Shown: positions 10,230 to 20,345 of the stretch, one piece after another
How the letters are laid out: each line of letters begins with the position of its first letter
Numbering within the stretch: position 1 is the stretch's first letter
DNA from: Akanthomyces muscarius
Taxonomy: Eukaryota > Ascomycota > Sordariomycetes > Hypocreales > Cordycipitaceae
DNA: 64,000 nucleotides
Direction of reading: 5' to 3'
Assembly: GCF_028009165.1 (NCBI RefSeq)
Contig: NC_079242.1
Span: 5,022,001-5,086,000 of the forward strand
The notes under the pieces: generated by a model
What the model saw: the letters and a program-made list of their open reading frames with translations, nothing else
What the model was told of the DNA's origin: nothing
Database searches by the model: none
Made by a program: the position numbers and the translations under genes

Positions 10230-11231
10230 CTAGTCGAATACCTCTGCCTGGTTTTTGAGATCAAAAAATACATCTTTGTCATGTCCGGGTATCACTTGGC
10301 CTTTTGTTATGCGCTGTAGGTGTTGTAGCCGCCTCGTACTTCTAGACCATGCAGCGTGATCTCTTGCCAGCCAGCCTTGCGGAATTCCATCCCGCCACTG
10401 AGACAAAGTTAGCAGTTAGAATAAGTAGTAACTCGAGCGAATACTTGCATTCTCAATAACGTGACAATGGTCACTGACAAAAAAGAATGTGCCCGTTTTT
10501 TGCATATTGATTTGCATTCCCACCAGCCCGGCTGTGTGGCCAGGAAGATGGTGAAGGGTGATGCCTTGACAAAAGTCCAGAGTCTGCTCATCAAACGTTT
10601 TCCAGTTCCTTTTTTACGCGAAAGGTTAATAAATCATATCTTTTTTTCAAGCTATTGGCAGGAAGAGGACTTACAGATTGGGGTTGAGGTAGTGACCTAG
10701 GTACACACCTTCATCCGCGCCTGTTGCTACTGACCAAAATGCGGATTTGAGCTCTTCCTCGTGCACCCAGATCTCCACGTCCTTTCTGTCCAAGAACTGA
10801 TCAAGCCCACCTGCATGATCTAGGTGTAAATGTCCCATGATAATCTTCTTGACATCCTTGATGTTGTGGCCCGTAGCCTGAATTGCAGTCGCTAATTCAT
10901 GCTTGGGTTCGTAGCGCACTCGCGCAAAGACATCAGAGGCTGCTGGGCCCCATATCTCTGGGTAGTCCTTACCGCAACCCGTCTCCCACAAGATGAGACC
11001 CTCATGCGGGTGGTCAATCAGCACGCAGTATAGCACGAGCTCACGACGCTTGTTAACAAATGACACGTCGCGAGTCGACCGAAGACTTGAGTTGCCGCCC
11101 CGCACAACGAATCCTTCATCACACTCGAGCCATCCTACCTCTATCAGGTGGAAAGTCGTCCCGAGTGGACATACATTGGAGACATAAGAAGCAATCGCTC
11201 CATTGTCGATTTGGGCATGTATACCGGCCAT
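10230..11231 (-). CDS. Metallo-beta-lactamase-fold hydrolase resembling N-acyl-homoserine lactonases
   Basis: Exons 11231-10675, 10608-10449 and 10397-10230 give 294 aa. The metal site is complete: GHLHLDHAGG (HxHxDH) near residue 134, LHHLPGHTAG with the third His near 205, and the final His in VIPGHD near 279. LIDHPHEGLILWETG near residue 60 and WRDGIPQGWLARDH near 240 are typical of the AttM/AiiA-like lactonase group, which opens the homoserine lactone ring of bacterial quorum signals; fungal members are known. No signal peptide, so probably cytosolic. Intron 1 is GT-AG (GTAAGT). Intron 2 must use a GC donor (AAT|GCAAGT...CTCAG) to keep the conserved ENWRDG frame. It is divergent from the seven-helix gene, with a 132-bp tandem repeat between them. 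Substrate is inferred from family only. Confidence 0.9.
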
Positions 11232-12382
11232 AGTCGCAGCGAAATAAACTTGGAGCCTGCCTCAAAATGAAAACTGCTGACGTATCGGAACAATCGCAAC
11301 GGCTGGATCTCGTTGGCCAAGTATTTATACCGCTAACGTATAGTAATGTTGGGTTGTGAGCAACTGATCTTCTTCCCTTTGCGGCCTGCATATGAATGAT
11401 CTCGGCACCATGCGGCGGCATCTGGCAAGGAAATTTGGTTCGCAAAAACGTCTGAGCGAATCCCTGTCCCGAGTCATGGCGGCGTTCGGGGCTGGCCACA
11501 TCCGATCATTTGACAGCCTCATAAATCGTCAATGCGATGCTGGTCTCCACATTGTGCAGATTGAGGCGACCCCTACCATTATGCAGAATTGACAAGGCGC
11601 GGTAGGGCTGCAACGTTGACGAAAGATCGGCGCAAATCTCTTCATTCCATTGTTATTTCGTCAATGCGGTGCTAATCTCCACATTGTGCTGGTTGAGGCG
11701 ACCCGTACCATTGTGCAAGCTTGGCAAGGCGCGCGCGGTAGGGCCGCAACGTTAACGAACGATCGGCATAAACCTCATCATTTTATTGTTTGTTTTAGCG
11801 CCCATTATGGAGCGACCACAGTGCGCACAACGCGGTGAGCCAATCAGAAAAGGGTCTAGAACCCCAGACGATGTTAAAGGTGGGCATTACCAGAGCCGTC
11901 GCCCGGTTCTCGGTAGGCACAGACGCTTTAGCCAAGGGTTCGGGCTTAGAAGCCGTTTCTTCACAAGGGATCCAGCGCTCCTGATTGGCTTCCTTTCAAA
12001 TTGAAAATCTTGCACCTCGGTTCTGTGGGTAAGTCGTGACCCGGCTATATGGGTGCATGCACTCATGGGCACATCTCTGACATGTACAGATCCTCGCGGA
12101 TCCAGGCAAACCCAAGTGGGATAACCGAGCATAGCGTGCCCATGACATATGTAAAGCTCATGATAGGGGATAACTCTACCAAATTGGCGGCAGGAAAGAG
12201 CTAGCACTGCCTTTGACTCGCGCTATTAGAGTACTGATTCGTAGTTTGAAATGCGCCTCTGTAGATGGCAGTGGTGGTAGATTCTACTTAATCCCACATA
12301 CCCCAGCCTCTGACTCCCCAACTTCGTTCCGAGTCAATCGTTATTGTCCAAAACCTCAACCTTTTTTATTCTGTTGGCAAAA
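11232..12382. other. Divergent intergenic region with tandem repeat
   Basis: 1.15 kb between the lactonase-like gene (-) and the seven-helix gene (+). It contains the 132-bp tandem duplication at 11526-11790; the remainder shows no gene-like open frame. Confidence 0.4.
11526..11790. repeat. 132-bp tandem direct repeat, two copies
   Basis: Copy 1 starts at 11526 and copy 2 at 11658, each opening TCGTCAATGCG. Both run through an AATCTCCACATTGTGC-type block, GAGGCGACCC, GGCGCGGTAGGG and GCAACGTT(A/G)ACGAA, then a T-rich end. The copies differ at scattered positions plus a small insertion (GCGCGC) in copy 2. They lie 300-560 bp upstream of the lactonase-like start codon. Confidence 0.85.
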
Positions 12383-13636
12383 ATGGAGCTTCCTTCCCTC
12401 TTCTACGGCATCTTTCTGGGCGTGTTTCCTTTTACGTTCCTCAAAGTCGTCACACAAACCGAGAAGATACTTCGACGCTCGCGGGCACTCCAAAACAGTT
12501 ACCTGTACATGATTTGGATTGAAGCCATTGTCAATTTCATCTTTGCCCTAATCACCATTCTATACCTCGAGAAAGTGATACCAGGCAGCTTCATGTTCTA
12601 TTTTGGCACAGGTAAATATCCGAGGCTACCATTAGACTCTGCTCCATTCCGTTCTGCAGTGAAGTACTAACCACACAATAGTAACACTATGGGCCATACA
12701 AACTCAACTCTTGTCCCAGATTATTGCCAATCGTGTCTCGATTATTATGGTCAATCGCCATAAAGCCAAATGGCTACGCCTCGGTCTTTTCGTCTCAATA
12801 CTAGCTGTCAATATTGTCGTCTATGTGGTCTGGATCACGGCACATATGCCAAACGCGACACCAGCGCAGCAACAGCGCAACGAGATTTTCGAAAAGGCAG
12901 AAAAGACTTTTTTCCTCGTCGTGGACTTGGGACTCAATATTCTGTTTCTATATCTAGTGCGCTTCCGACTTATTGCCGGAGGCTTGTCAAAGTACTGGCG
13001 CTTGTTGAAAATGAATGCGGTACTAGTAGTGGTATCGACGGCCATGGATGCAGCGCTTCTAGGCATGCTGAGTTTGCCAAATCAATATGTGTACGCGGGA
13101 CTGCCAAAAGTGTTCTTTTCTTCGTCGATTCGCTAACTTGGCGTTGATTCAACAGATACGTCCAATTCGCGCCGCTGGTGTACATTACCAAGCTCTACAT
13201 TGAGCTCGTCATGGCGTCCCTCATTGCGAAGATTGTTCGCAGCTCATCTACTGTCAACCATGGATACCCCAACTCAGACTATGGTGGCCCTCATCGTCGC
13301 CAAACACTGACAGGTGGCAAGCCACCTTCTAAGCAGTCTCACATCACTCCCATTGCTACGCTTACCGGCGATCGAGGAACTGAAGTCTTCAAGGCTGATT
13401 CGAGGAGCATAGCGACCCCGTCGTCATGGAACACCGACGACGGCGGCCACTATGAAGTCTCCGAGGAATTTAATCTCTCCGACGTTGCACCTTCCGCACA
13501 AGACAGGAGCATACTGATGACAACAACCACAACTGTGGTTTCGGAAGATGTCACGAGCGAGAACTACAGAGGGCACCACAAGCTAGACCATGGCGACATA
13601 GAGAAGGGAGTACCGCAGGGCTGGATTGATCGATGA
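12383..13636 (+). CDS. Fungal seven-transmembrane protein of unknown function
   Basis: Exons 12383-12611, 12682-13090 and 13156-13636 (donors GTAAAT and GTACGC; acceptors ATAG and ACAG) give 372 aa. Seven hydrophobic segments are visible: LFYGIFLGVFPFTFLKVV, YMIWIEAIVNFIFALITILY, FYFGTVTLWAIQTQLLSQII, LGLFVSILAVNIVVYVVWIT, TFFLVVDLGLNILFLYLV, AVLVVVSTAMDAALLGMLSL and FAPLVYITKLYIELVMASLI. A hydrophilic tail of about 130 residues, rich in Ser/Thr and His, follows and is probably cytoplasmic. The layout resembles fungal GPCR-like or integral membrane proteins of unassigned function; no CFEM domain or diagnostic receptor motif is present. Family role unknown. Confidence 0.82.
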
Positions 13637-13930
13637 ATGAGACAACACGGAGTTGATGGATAACCATTGTTTTTTAAACAACCAAAGCTGGCTGCCTACT
13701 CATCAGTGTCTACAGTGACGACCCAGCGATTCTTGCTGACTAGCTCTACCTGCAGAAAAAGACGGAACGACTGTTCACTTCGAGTCAGACATGAATGACG
13801 CTTTAGTCTGAGAAGTAACGTTAGTATTTTTGAGTGGTACGACTATGAGAAAAATACAATATCAGAGAGCATAATGTAGGACTATTATATAAACAAATGA
13901 ACGATACTTTGGTTACATTCCGAGGCGCGT
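13637..13930. other. Short convergent spacer
   Basis: 3' regions of the seven-helix gene (+) and the DUF3176 gene (-). No features recognised. Confidence 0.35.
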
Positions 13931-16106
13931 TCACCGTGCTGCAAATCTCCATTCGCCATGCTGTTCTACCAACCTCACTTCCACCTTCTTCGCCGCCATC
14001 TGGTCAGGAGCAAACCCCTCGAGAACAATGTTGCTCCCCGTACTCCAGCGCGGTGGGGCATTGGCGACGTCCTCGCCACGAATTGCCTGCGCCAGAAGAG
14101 GGAGGGCCGACGTTTTCCAGTTCTCGCACCACCAGGGACTGCGCTGGCTGATGACGACGACGGCTGCAAAGAACAGCACCTCAATGGCAAGAAGAACTGC
14201 CAAGAAGGACAGGTACCTCCACTTGACGCGGATGCACACCTCGGTGTAAAGCGCGTCTCCGGTGACGCTTCCGGCGCTGAACGGGACCCCGTCGTCAACG
14301 TGCTGCTGCGGCGGCGGCTTGTTGCTGCGCATCTCGGCGCCAATGGCAAGTGCCACGCCGTCCATGAAGCGGTCGACGGACTCCATCGTCATGGTGCCGG
14401 TACTCCAGAGTGTCTGCAGCCACACGGCGCCGTCGACTTGGTCTACGCCGAGTACGAGCTGAATGGAGGCGGCGCCGAAGATGCGGCTGACAAAATCTGC
14501 AAGCGCGCTGGTCGGACTCGTGGTGAGAGAGTAGACACATTCAGGCATGTACCACTTGCCAGGTAGGCTGCTGCCGTCATCGTCAAGGCCGGTGGATTTG
14601 CTCGAGGCTGACGCTGGCAGGAGGACGTGTGCGCTGTTGGTGGCTGTCTTTTCGTCGCTGGCGACACATGTTTGCCGAGATCCGTTGATGACTGCACTCG
14701 AGGTGACGAGTTGGAACGACTTATCAAATGGAATAGCATGAAGATACTGTCGTGCGATTTCTGTCTCGGCATACTTGCCATTCTGGACGCTGGCGTTGAA
14801 GGATACGACGCACGGTCGGAGAGCGCAGTCAAACGCCATGGGGACTAGATCCGACTTGTTGTCTTGCAGCGTTGGCTTGACCAGCGCAATGCCTTGGATG
14901 CTTAGCAAGGTAGTGCTGTTCCAGCCTTCGACGGGCCACAAGTTTGTCGGATCGCTTCCGTACACACCGCTGGAGGTACCGAAAGTAAAAATCTTACCGC
15001 TGAAGCCCGACCCCTTGCTACTAGCCAGGGATAGATTACCCGGGTAGCCGGTCAGAACATAGTCACCTGCCTCTTGGGCGTCTTGTTTGCTGCTTGTTGC
15101 ATTGCTCATGGCGAGCTTATTTGTGACATCTCTGCACGTATGACACATGGTCAACGTATCAAAAGAGGCACCACTTTCCATAGGAAATGTGCAGTTGCCC
15201 GTCGGACAAACTACGGTGCTGCGTATGCTCTCAGAGCTGTTTGTTGGCCGGGCGTATAAGCCCGTATACACGGCGAGCTGCATCGCCGTCGTAAGCGATG
15301 CAACAGTCGCGTCGCTTTGGGCAATGGCGTAGTTATTGAACCGCGGCACAGAGGCTTTGCTGTGCATCACTCGCTCGCAAGTTCCGATGGCGACGGCCGC
15401 CTGCGAGAATGGTTCGGTAATGAGTGTGAGGAGAGCAATGGCAGCGCCAAACGCGGCGAGGGAGCTAAGAAATAGTGAGTTCAGCCAGGATACGCTGAGT
15501 GGCGGACTTACGATAGTCTGCGATCGCCAAACTGTCTGAAAATGAAAAGCAAAGATCCCCAGGCACCTCGACTGGCCTGGTCGTAGACATCCATGGTGAC
15601 CATGTCTTGAGGCTCCTTTGAGAAAGAGAGCCATTTAAGCTGACTTATTCCTGCGATGAAATTAGATGTACTGTCTTTCACTAAGAAAAATGTGAGTGAA
15701 TATGTATACCATTGGATATGGGTATGAGTAAGGAGCCTTTGAAGATGGTCGTAATAATGGCTATGACGGTATTTATGGAAATCGGCGCCTTCCACTGAGA
15801 AAGGGCTTTATTCTCGTACTCTCGCAAAATAACAATGCTCGCTATAAAAATGACGAGGCTCACAACAAGCGCAGAGCACTCCCACTTCCATAGCAGCATC
15901 ATGCCACGGAATGCGCTCTGCGGCTTGGGCGAGACGTAGACAGAGGAGCGCTGGCTTTCGGTGCTATCCGTCTTTTTGTGCTGCTTCCGAAAAGACTTGG
16001 ACGAGGCTCCACTCCTGGGAGGATTGCCGAAAGAGAAGTTGCTGGTGCCCAAAAGGCTTTCCAGGCTGGTGTAGCCGGGGTTGCGCTTCTGGTATGCTGC
16101 CCGCAT
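13931..16106 (-). CDS. DUF3176 family fungal membrane protein
   Basis: Exons 16106-15710, 15650-15512 and 15464-13931 (donors GTATAC and GTAAGT; acceptors GCAG and TTAG) give 689 aa. The DUF3176 signature opens with LLWKWECSALVVSLVIF, then ALSQWKAPISINTVIAIIT, and SNGISQLKWLSF just after intron 1. Helices lie near residues 72-90, 105-130 and 180-200. A large extracytoplasmic region follows with paired cysteines (CPTGNCTFP, MCHTCRDVT), and a final helix near residue 605 (YLSFLAVLLAIEVLFFAAVVVI). About 70 hydrophilic residues precede the first helix. The ATG at 16106 is the first in-frame ATG; an extra upstream exon cannot be excluded because the frame stays open upstream without ATG. DUF3176 proteins are common in Pezizomycotina and have no established function. 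Confidence 0.85.
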
Positions 16107-16604
16107 CTTGTTCGGTTGCGGGCATGTAGGAGCTTCTGGACTGTCACTTATTAGGTCTCGCCGCTGCACAATTCCCCGAAGGTGTGCCCGCCTGAGCTGT
16201 GGCGGTGCACTCGATGCGAAATGCGCGCGCGGGTCCTGAGCCGCATACGCTTCATACCACTCTATTGCAAAAGTCCTTCAGAACACACACGGTGTTCAAG
16301 ATGAGGATGTATATATGTGTGTCAAAGGAAAGGCTTGAGGCTTAGGTTGCAGGCATTTCTGTAAAATGACCTGGCAAATGTGCGCAAAACGGGGCTCGTT
16401 CTGCCTCTTATGCACAGGGGAGAGCAAACCAAGAAACGGAGATGTTTAAAGGCTTCGTAGGGAGAGGCGCAGTGGTGTCCATAATTATAGATATTCCAAC
16501 GGATACGTCTATGCTACTGCTTTGGTCCCGGAGTCGGTTGAGCATATTAGTGGGGGAAGATAAATTGAGAAAAGACTCCCAACACTGCTAATTGTAAAAC
16601 TAGT
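16107..16604. other. Intergenic region upstream of the DUF3176 gene
   Basis: About 500 bp between the DUF3176 start and the 3' end of the nuclease remnant. It should hold the DUF3176 promoter. No TATA box or repeat stands out. Confidence 0.35.
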
Positions 16605-17038
16605 CTACAACAAGGCGGGGCCATCATCTATGCACGTGTTACCCCTACAAGCTGTTGAGCTGTTTATCTCAAGAAGTGATCCCAAGGGAGTTCTTCCAGA
16701 GCGCACGCATCGCGAGGCCTGGGGGCCGCTGTCGGCCTCCTTGACACTCGCAAAAGTGTACTCGTCGCAGGACGTGTTGGGTGGCCCGCGGTGGCCCGGG
16801 CCCGAGTTCTTGGTGCCGCGCTTGTTGCCGTGTGGGTTGCAGCCGGCCTTTGTGCTCCGAGCCTCCTTGGCCTTGTTGGTGGGAAAGTCAAAGGTTAGCG
16901 TCTATAGGAAAGTTGGACTCGCGCAGCGGACGGCCTGACACATGTTGGTGCAGACTTCCGGCATCTTGTCGTATTGGAAGGAGAGGTCGGGAGGTGTGGC
17001 TTGTACATGTTCTGTAAGCGAGGGTAGGGAGACCAGAC
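16605..17038 (-). pseudogene. Broken NucA/NucB-type secreted deoxyribonuclease
   Basis: One minus-strand frame from 17038 reads LVSLPSLTEHVQ, then SFQYDKMPEVCTNMCQAVRC, an in-frame TAG at 16904-16902, and continues in the same frame as TLTFDFPTNKAKEARSTKAG and NTSCDEYTFASVKEA. MPEVCTNMC, RR/ARSTKAGC and SCDEY-FAS are the hallmark blocks of the DNase_NucA_NucB domain (secreted nonspecific nucleases). The TAG falls between two conserved blocks, too close to any acceptable donor for a normal fungal intron. After SRCVR the sequence stops resembling the family. A likely acceptor (CTAAC branch, TTCCAG) precedes 17038, so at least one upstream exon existed; a possible signal-peptide frame lies near 17300 but I could not join it. 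Family assignment is fairly sure; pseudogene status probable. Confidence 0.6.
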
Positions 17039-17867
17039 CTGGAATTGTATCAAGGCTCTGGTTAGAGGAATTTCTTCTTTTCTCCGATCAGGTTGATTAC
17101 TGTCTCGTGTCACCACTCTGTGCTGACGGGACGGTGTATATCTACTTTAAAAATTACCTCTTCTTATGGTTGCTCACAGAATTTTTAATTCACGCCTTAC
17201 AAGTGGGAGTCGGTCTTGAAATATGTATAGTTGTGCTGCCGAATGTACTGGGCAAGGTTTCTGCATGTAAGCGCACTTGCAGTTCAACCGCCCAACATCG
17301 CGTCAAGAGTAGAACGAGGACAGCCCTCAATATCGGACGCCAAGGCGGACACCAAAGGTCCTGAATTAGATATTTTTCAGTTTTCTGACATTGCTCAGAC
17401 ATGCGTCAATAGCACAGACTGACCCTCCAATGATTCGTCAATTCGTGTACAAGGCTGCGGGCCGTGTGTAACGCTCGGCATTACCATAAAAGGCTAGTAT
17501 GTATAAGAGTGCCATTTTGTTTGTCGACTTACGATATAAAACAAAAAGTACGCGTACAAGAAGGTCTACTGAAGGCAAATGCTGAGGCAGTGCCAAGGCG
17601 GTGCATCAGGGCGGCGCATCAACACGCTCGGCGTCGTGCGCGGTCCAGAAACAGTCCAGCCATTTGAGCAAGTATCGAAAATAAGTTTTTGCTGAGAGCG
17701 CTGTCGATTAATTAAATTGACAGGCGGTCCACCAGATGTCAGCATCGCGTCACGTGGAAATGACGTCGATGAACTGATGTTCAAGCAGAACAAAATTCCA
17801 ACCGTCGACCCCTCACTTTTGGCGTAACACAATATTCATCACTTGACGTTTGCCAGTACTCTTCGCA
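17039..17867. other. Region upstream of both the nuclease remnant and the DUF6924-like gene
   Basis: May contain 5' exon(s) of the broken nuclease on the minus strand (a possible donor GTAAGG lies near 17203, and a hydrophobic, signal-like frame lies around 17260-17330), and the promoter of the plus-strand gene at 17868. No TATA box was identified. Confidence 0.3.
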
Positions 17868-19049
17868 ATGAGTGCGCTGACTGAGGATACCAATTTTAAA
17901 GTCTACTGCACAGCCAGCCGCCTAACGGAAGAAGAAATTTACAGATTCCTCTACAGTGATGTCTATGACAGCCTCGAAGATCTCAAGGAACAATTCACTA
18001 TCAAATCTGTGCCCGGCCAAAGACCGCTAGAAATATTCCGATACCAGAATAACAACTACAAGACCCCGGGTTACAGTGAGCAGGATTACTTTTTAATCGT
18101 CGACTCTGCCGATGCAAAGAAAGACGGCCTTTTGCTTTGCAACTTGAAAGCCGACCATGGCTTTCCGGATGCTGTCCGTAGTGTGCCGGATGAGGCTGCC
18201 ATAGAGGCAGCATCACTGAGCATCGCGAACACAGACTGGTTCGAAGCGCGAGAAAATGCATTCGTTACAGAAGAACCTCCAATGCGCCGCCTCGTTGTGT
18301 ATGACAACAGGGCAAGCAAAGAGCCGAACAGCTTCTTAAGACTGGCCGAGGCTGTCGACAATGGACTGCACTATGTGTTCAACGACCCAGATAATGATGA
18401 GCCGCCGCCGTTGGAGCAGAGCCTGGACGATCTCTTTCGATACACGGCCGTAGAGCTCGACGGCCACGTCAGCACGAATGAGCTGTGCAAACAGCATCAG
18501 CGTCGCGCTGAGGAGACGAACTTGGATCAGGACCGTTTTGCGGTTGTTGACGACAGGTTTCCTGAAAAGGGAGTTTTGCTCCTGCAGGTCGAGCCACGGA
18601 GAGAGTTTCACTGCAAGCCGCCTGCGGCAGGAGAGCTGCTATGGTGGAACGCGATTGGCTTGATGAGCTGGCATGAGATTGAAGAGTTTGCGTCCCATCA
18701 CTCTGGAATGGAGTACAGATGGACAGTCGACTGCATGACTCGGCTGCAAAGAGAAGCGGGGAGCGGTTCGAAGGACCCCGACACCGGGGTCGCTAACAGC
18801 GACGACAGCGATCACGTTGAAAAAGGAGAGGCAACGCAGCACGCGGAGAAGCGTCGATTCCGATATTATAGCACAAGGCTGGGAAAGGTCATTGCGTCCA
18901 TGGAGCCGTACGAAGTCCCCAGCACCTTTACCCGACCGCGCGAGGAATCGGACGGGGTGGGTGAGGATGGACAGATAGGCCCGGTTGAGGACACTTTTGT
19001 CGAGGAGCTTCCGTGGGATTATTACCTGAAAAAGGACGATGCCAAGTAG
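17868..19049 (+). CDS. Protein with two DUF6924-like repeats, function unknown
   Basis: Single exon, 393 aa; ATG 17868 is the first Met of the frame (context CGCAATGAG). Two halves share a pattern. Around residues 75-130: QDYFLIVDSADAKKDGLLL, then a proline-containing strand and SLSIANTDWFEARENA. Around residues 225-285: LDQDRFAVVDDRFPEKGVL, then the matching region ending MSWHEIEEFASHH. The block 'R-x-x-P...LSIAN-x-D-W-x-E' resembles the C-terminal signature of DUF6924, a domain of unknown function; that match is from memory and moderate. The tail is acidic and ends VEELPWDYYLKKDDAK. No signal peptide or helix. Neighbours are the broken nuclease upstream and an unknown convergent gene downstream. 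A nuclease-immunity type relationship is conceivable but purely speculative. Confidence 0.8.
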   Translation: MSALTEDTNFKVYCTASRLTEEEIYRFLYSDVYDSLEDLKEQFTIKSVPGQRPLEIFRYQNNNYKTPGYSEQDYFLIVDSADAKKDGLLLCNLKADHGFPDAVRSVPDEAAIEAASLSIANTDWFEARENAFVTEEPPMRRLVVYDNRASKEPNSFLRLAEAVDNGLHYVFNDPDNDEPPPLEQSLDDLFRYTAVELDGHVSTNELCKQHQRRAEETNLDQDRFAVVDDRFPEKGVLLLQVEPRREFHCKPPAAGELLWWNAIGLMSWHEIEEFASHHSGMEYRWTVDCMTRLQREAGSGSKDPDTGVANSDDSDHVEKGEATQHAEKRRFRYYSTRLGKVIASMEPYEVPSTFTRPREESDGVGEDGQIGPVEDTFVEELPWDYYLKKDDAK

Positions 19050-19217
19050 ACCGAATGATCTGTACATCGCCAAGCCTTTGGGAAAGAAGCGTAAAACGGG
19101 TAAGGAGGGGCGACGACTTGAGAGGCATGTGAACAATTCGGATTGAATCTGGGAACACACGTTAGAAGACTTATATGATGAGGAATCAATTGAAATCTAT
19201 ATACATGTATGACTCTG

Positions 19218-20345
19218 CTAATCATCATCTGGAAACCAGCCGTGCGATCTTCTGATTAACATAGGACGTAAGCTGTCAATGGTTTGTAGGTCAGGAGAAG
19301 CACAAGCACTCTCTCTCGCCAAGTTCCGCTTTATGTTTGCCTTGCTGTAGTCGGCATCGCCACCTGGGACGCACAGGTTATAGTCGATAACAGTCTCTTC
19401 GGATATATGCATGCCAAAAAAGAAATCTGAACCATCCAACATGCAGGCGGAACCCCACTGTTCTCCAACGCTGTATGCAAGCACTCTGAGATAGAGACCG
19501 AGAACGCTTCTGTGCGCACCGTGGTCGCGTACGTTGGCGAAGGTTTCGCGAAGCATGTCCTCGAGCTGATAGCAGGTAAACTTGCCCCGAGAAATGAGAT
19601 TTTTCACTTCTAGGATTTGCTCATAATCCCTGTTCTCGCAACCGAAGTCTCCAAAGATATCTCGGCCAAATTGGACGCGGCCTTCCTTGTAAAACCGGCT
19701 TTTCTTGCGACTGCCATCGACCCCTGGAGGAAAGGGCTTGTTTTCAACGCCGTAATCGCGTGCTTTGATGTCGATGAACAGCTTAGCGGTAGCGTAAGAT
19801 GCAGACGAGAGAACGTATGCATTAACCGTCTCGCTTTGATGATCCACAAAGGTTGGTCGCAGGAACTTGGACTTTTTGGCCTTTGGTCTTAGTGGTAGCT
19901 GAATAAGTTTTCCTCTACTATCAGAAGCAGCCTTCCGCTTAGTAGGCGATGCTTCCTTGGCGATCAGTGGCTAATTATTGTGTTGGACACCAGGTCAGAC
20001 GGAGTCCGGCTTTACAGAGAAGCAGCCAAAAGCATATAGCCGAATATCCATGAGGATGTTCCACTGATCAGCACCCCTATACTCCGCTTCATCGTATCTG
20101 GCCGCGTTGACCCACTCGTCGGGCACGATGGCGGTTCCAGGCTGGATAATGCGTATGCTCAGAGTGAGCAGTTTGAGATATTCTGGTTGGTATGGGAAGT
20201 TCATCCAAGTCGGAAAAACACTGATGTCCTTGACCAGCACAACGTCCGGAACAAATGGAATCTCAACGTCGCCCGACTTGAAGACTATATTGGTCTCACA
20301 CGAAGCTAGCGATTGGTGGCTCGTATCCCTTTGACAAATAGCCAT
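19218..20345 (-). CDS. Two-exon protein of unknown function
   Basis: Exons 20345-20016 and 19970-19218 give 360 aa; the 45-nt intron has donor GTAAAG, a CTGAC-like branch and acceptor TTAG, and keeps phase 0. Exon 2 has no ATG near its start but opens straight from the acceptor, supporting the join. The N-terminal half has a mixed alpha/beta look (VPDVVLVKDISVFPTWMNFP, TLSIRIIQPGTAIVPDEWVN). A basic linker follows (SPTKRKAASDSRGKL, RPKAKKSKFLRP), then a region with RDHGAHRSVLGLYLRVLAYS and a Trp/Asp-rich end (SHGWFPDDD). No signal peptide, membrane segment or family recognised. It converges on the DUF6924-like gene. Its ATG overlaps an ATG on the opposite strand, so one start may be wrong. 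Confidence 0.6.
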
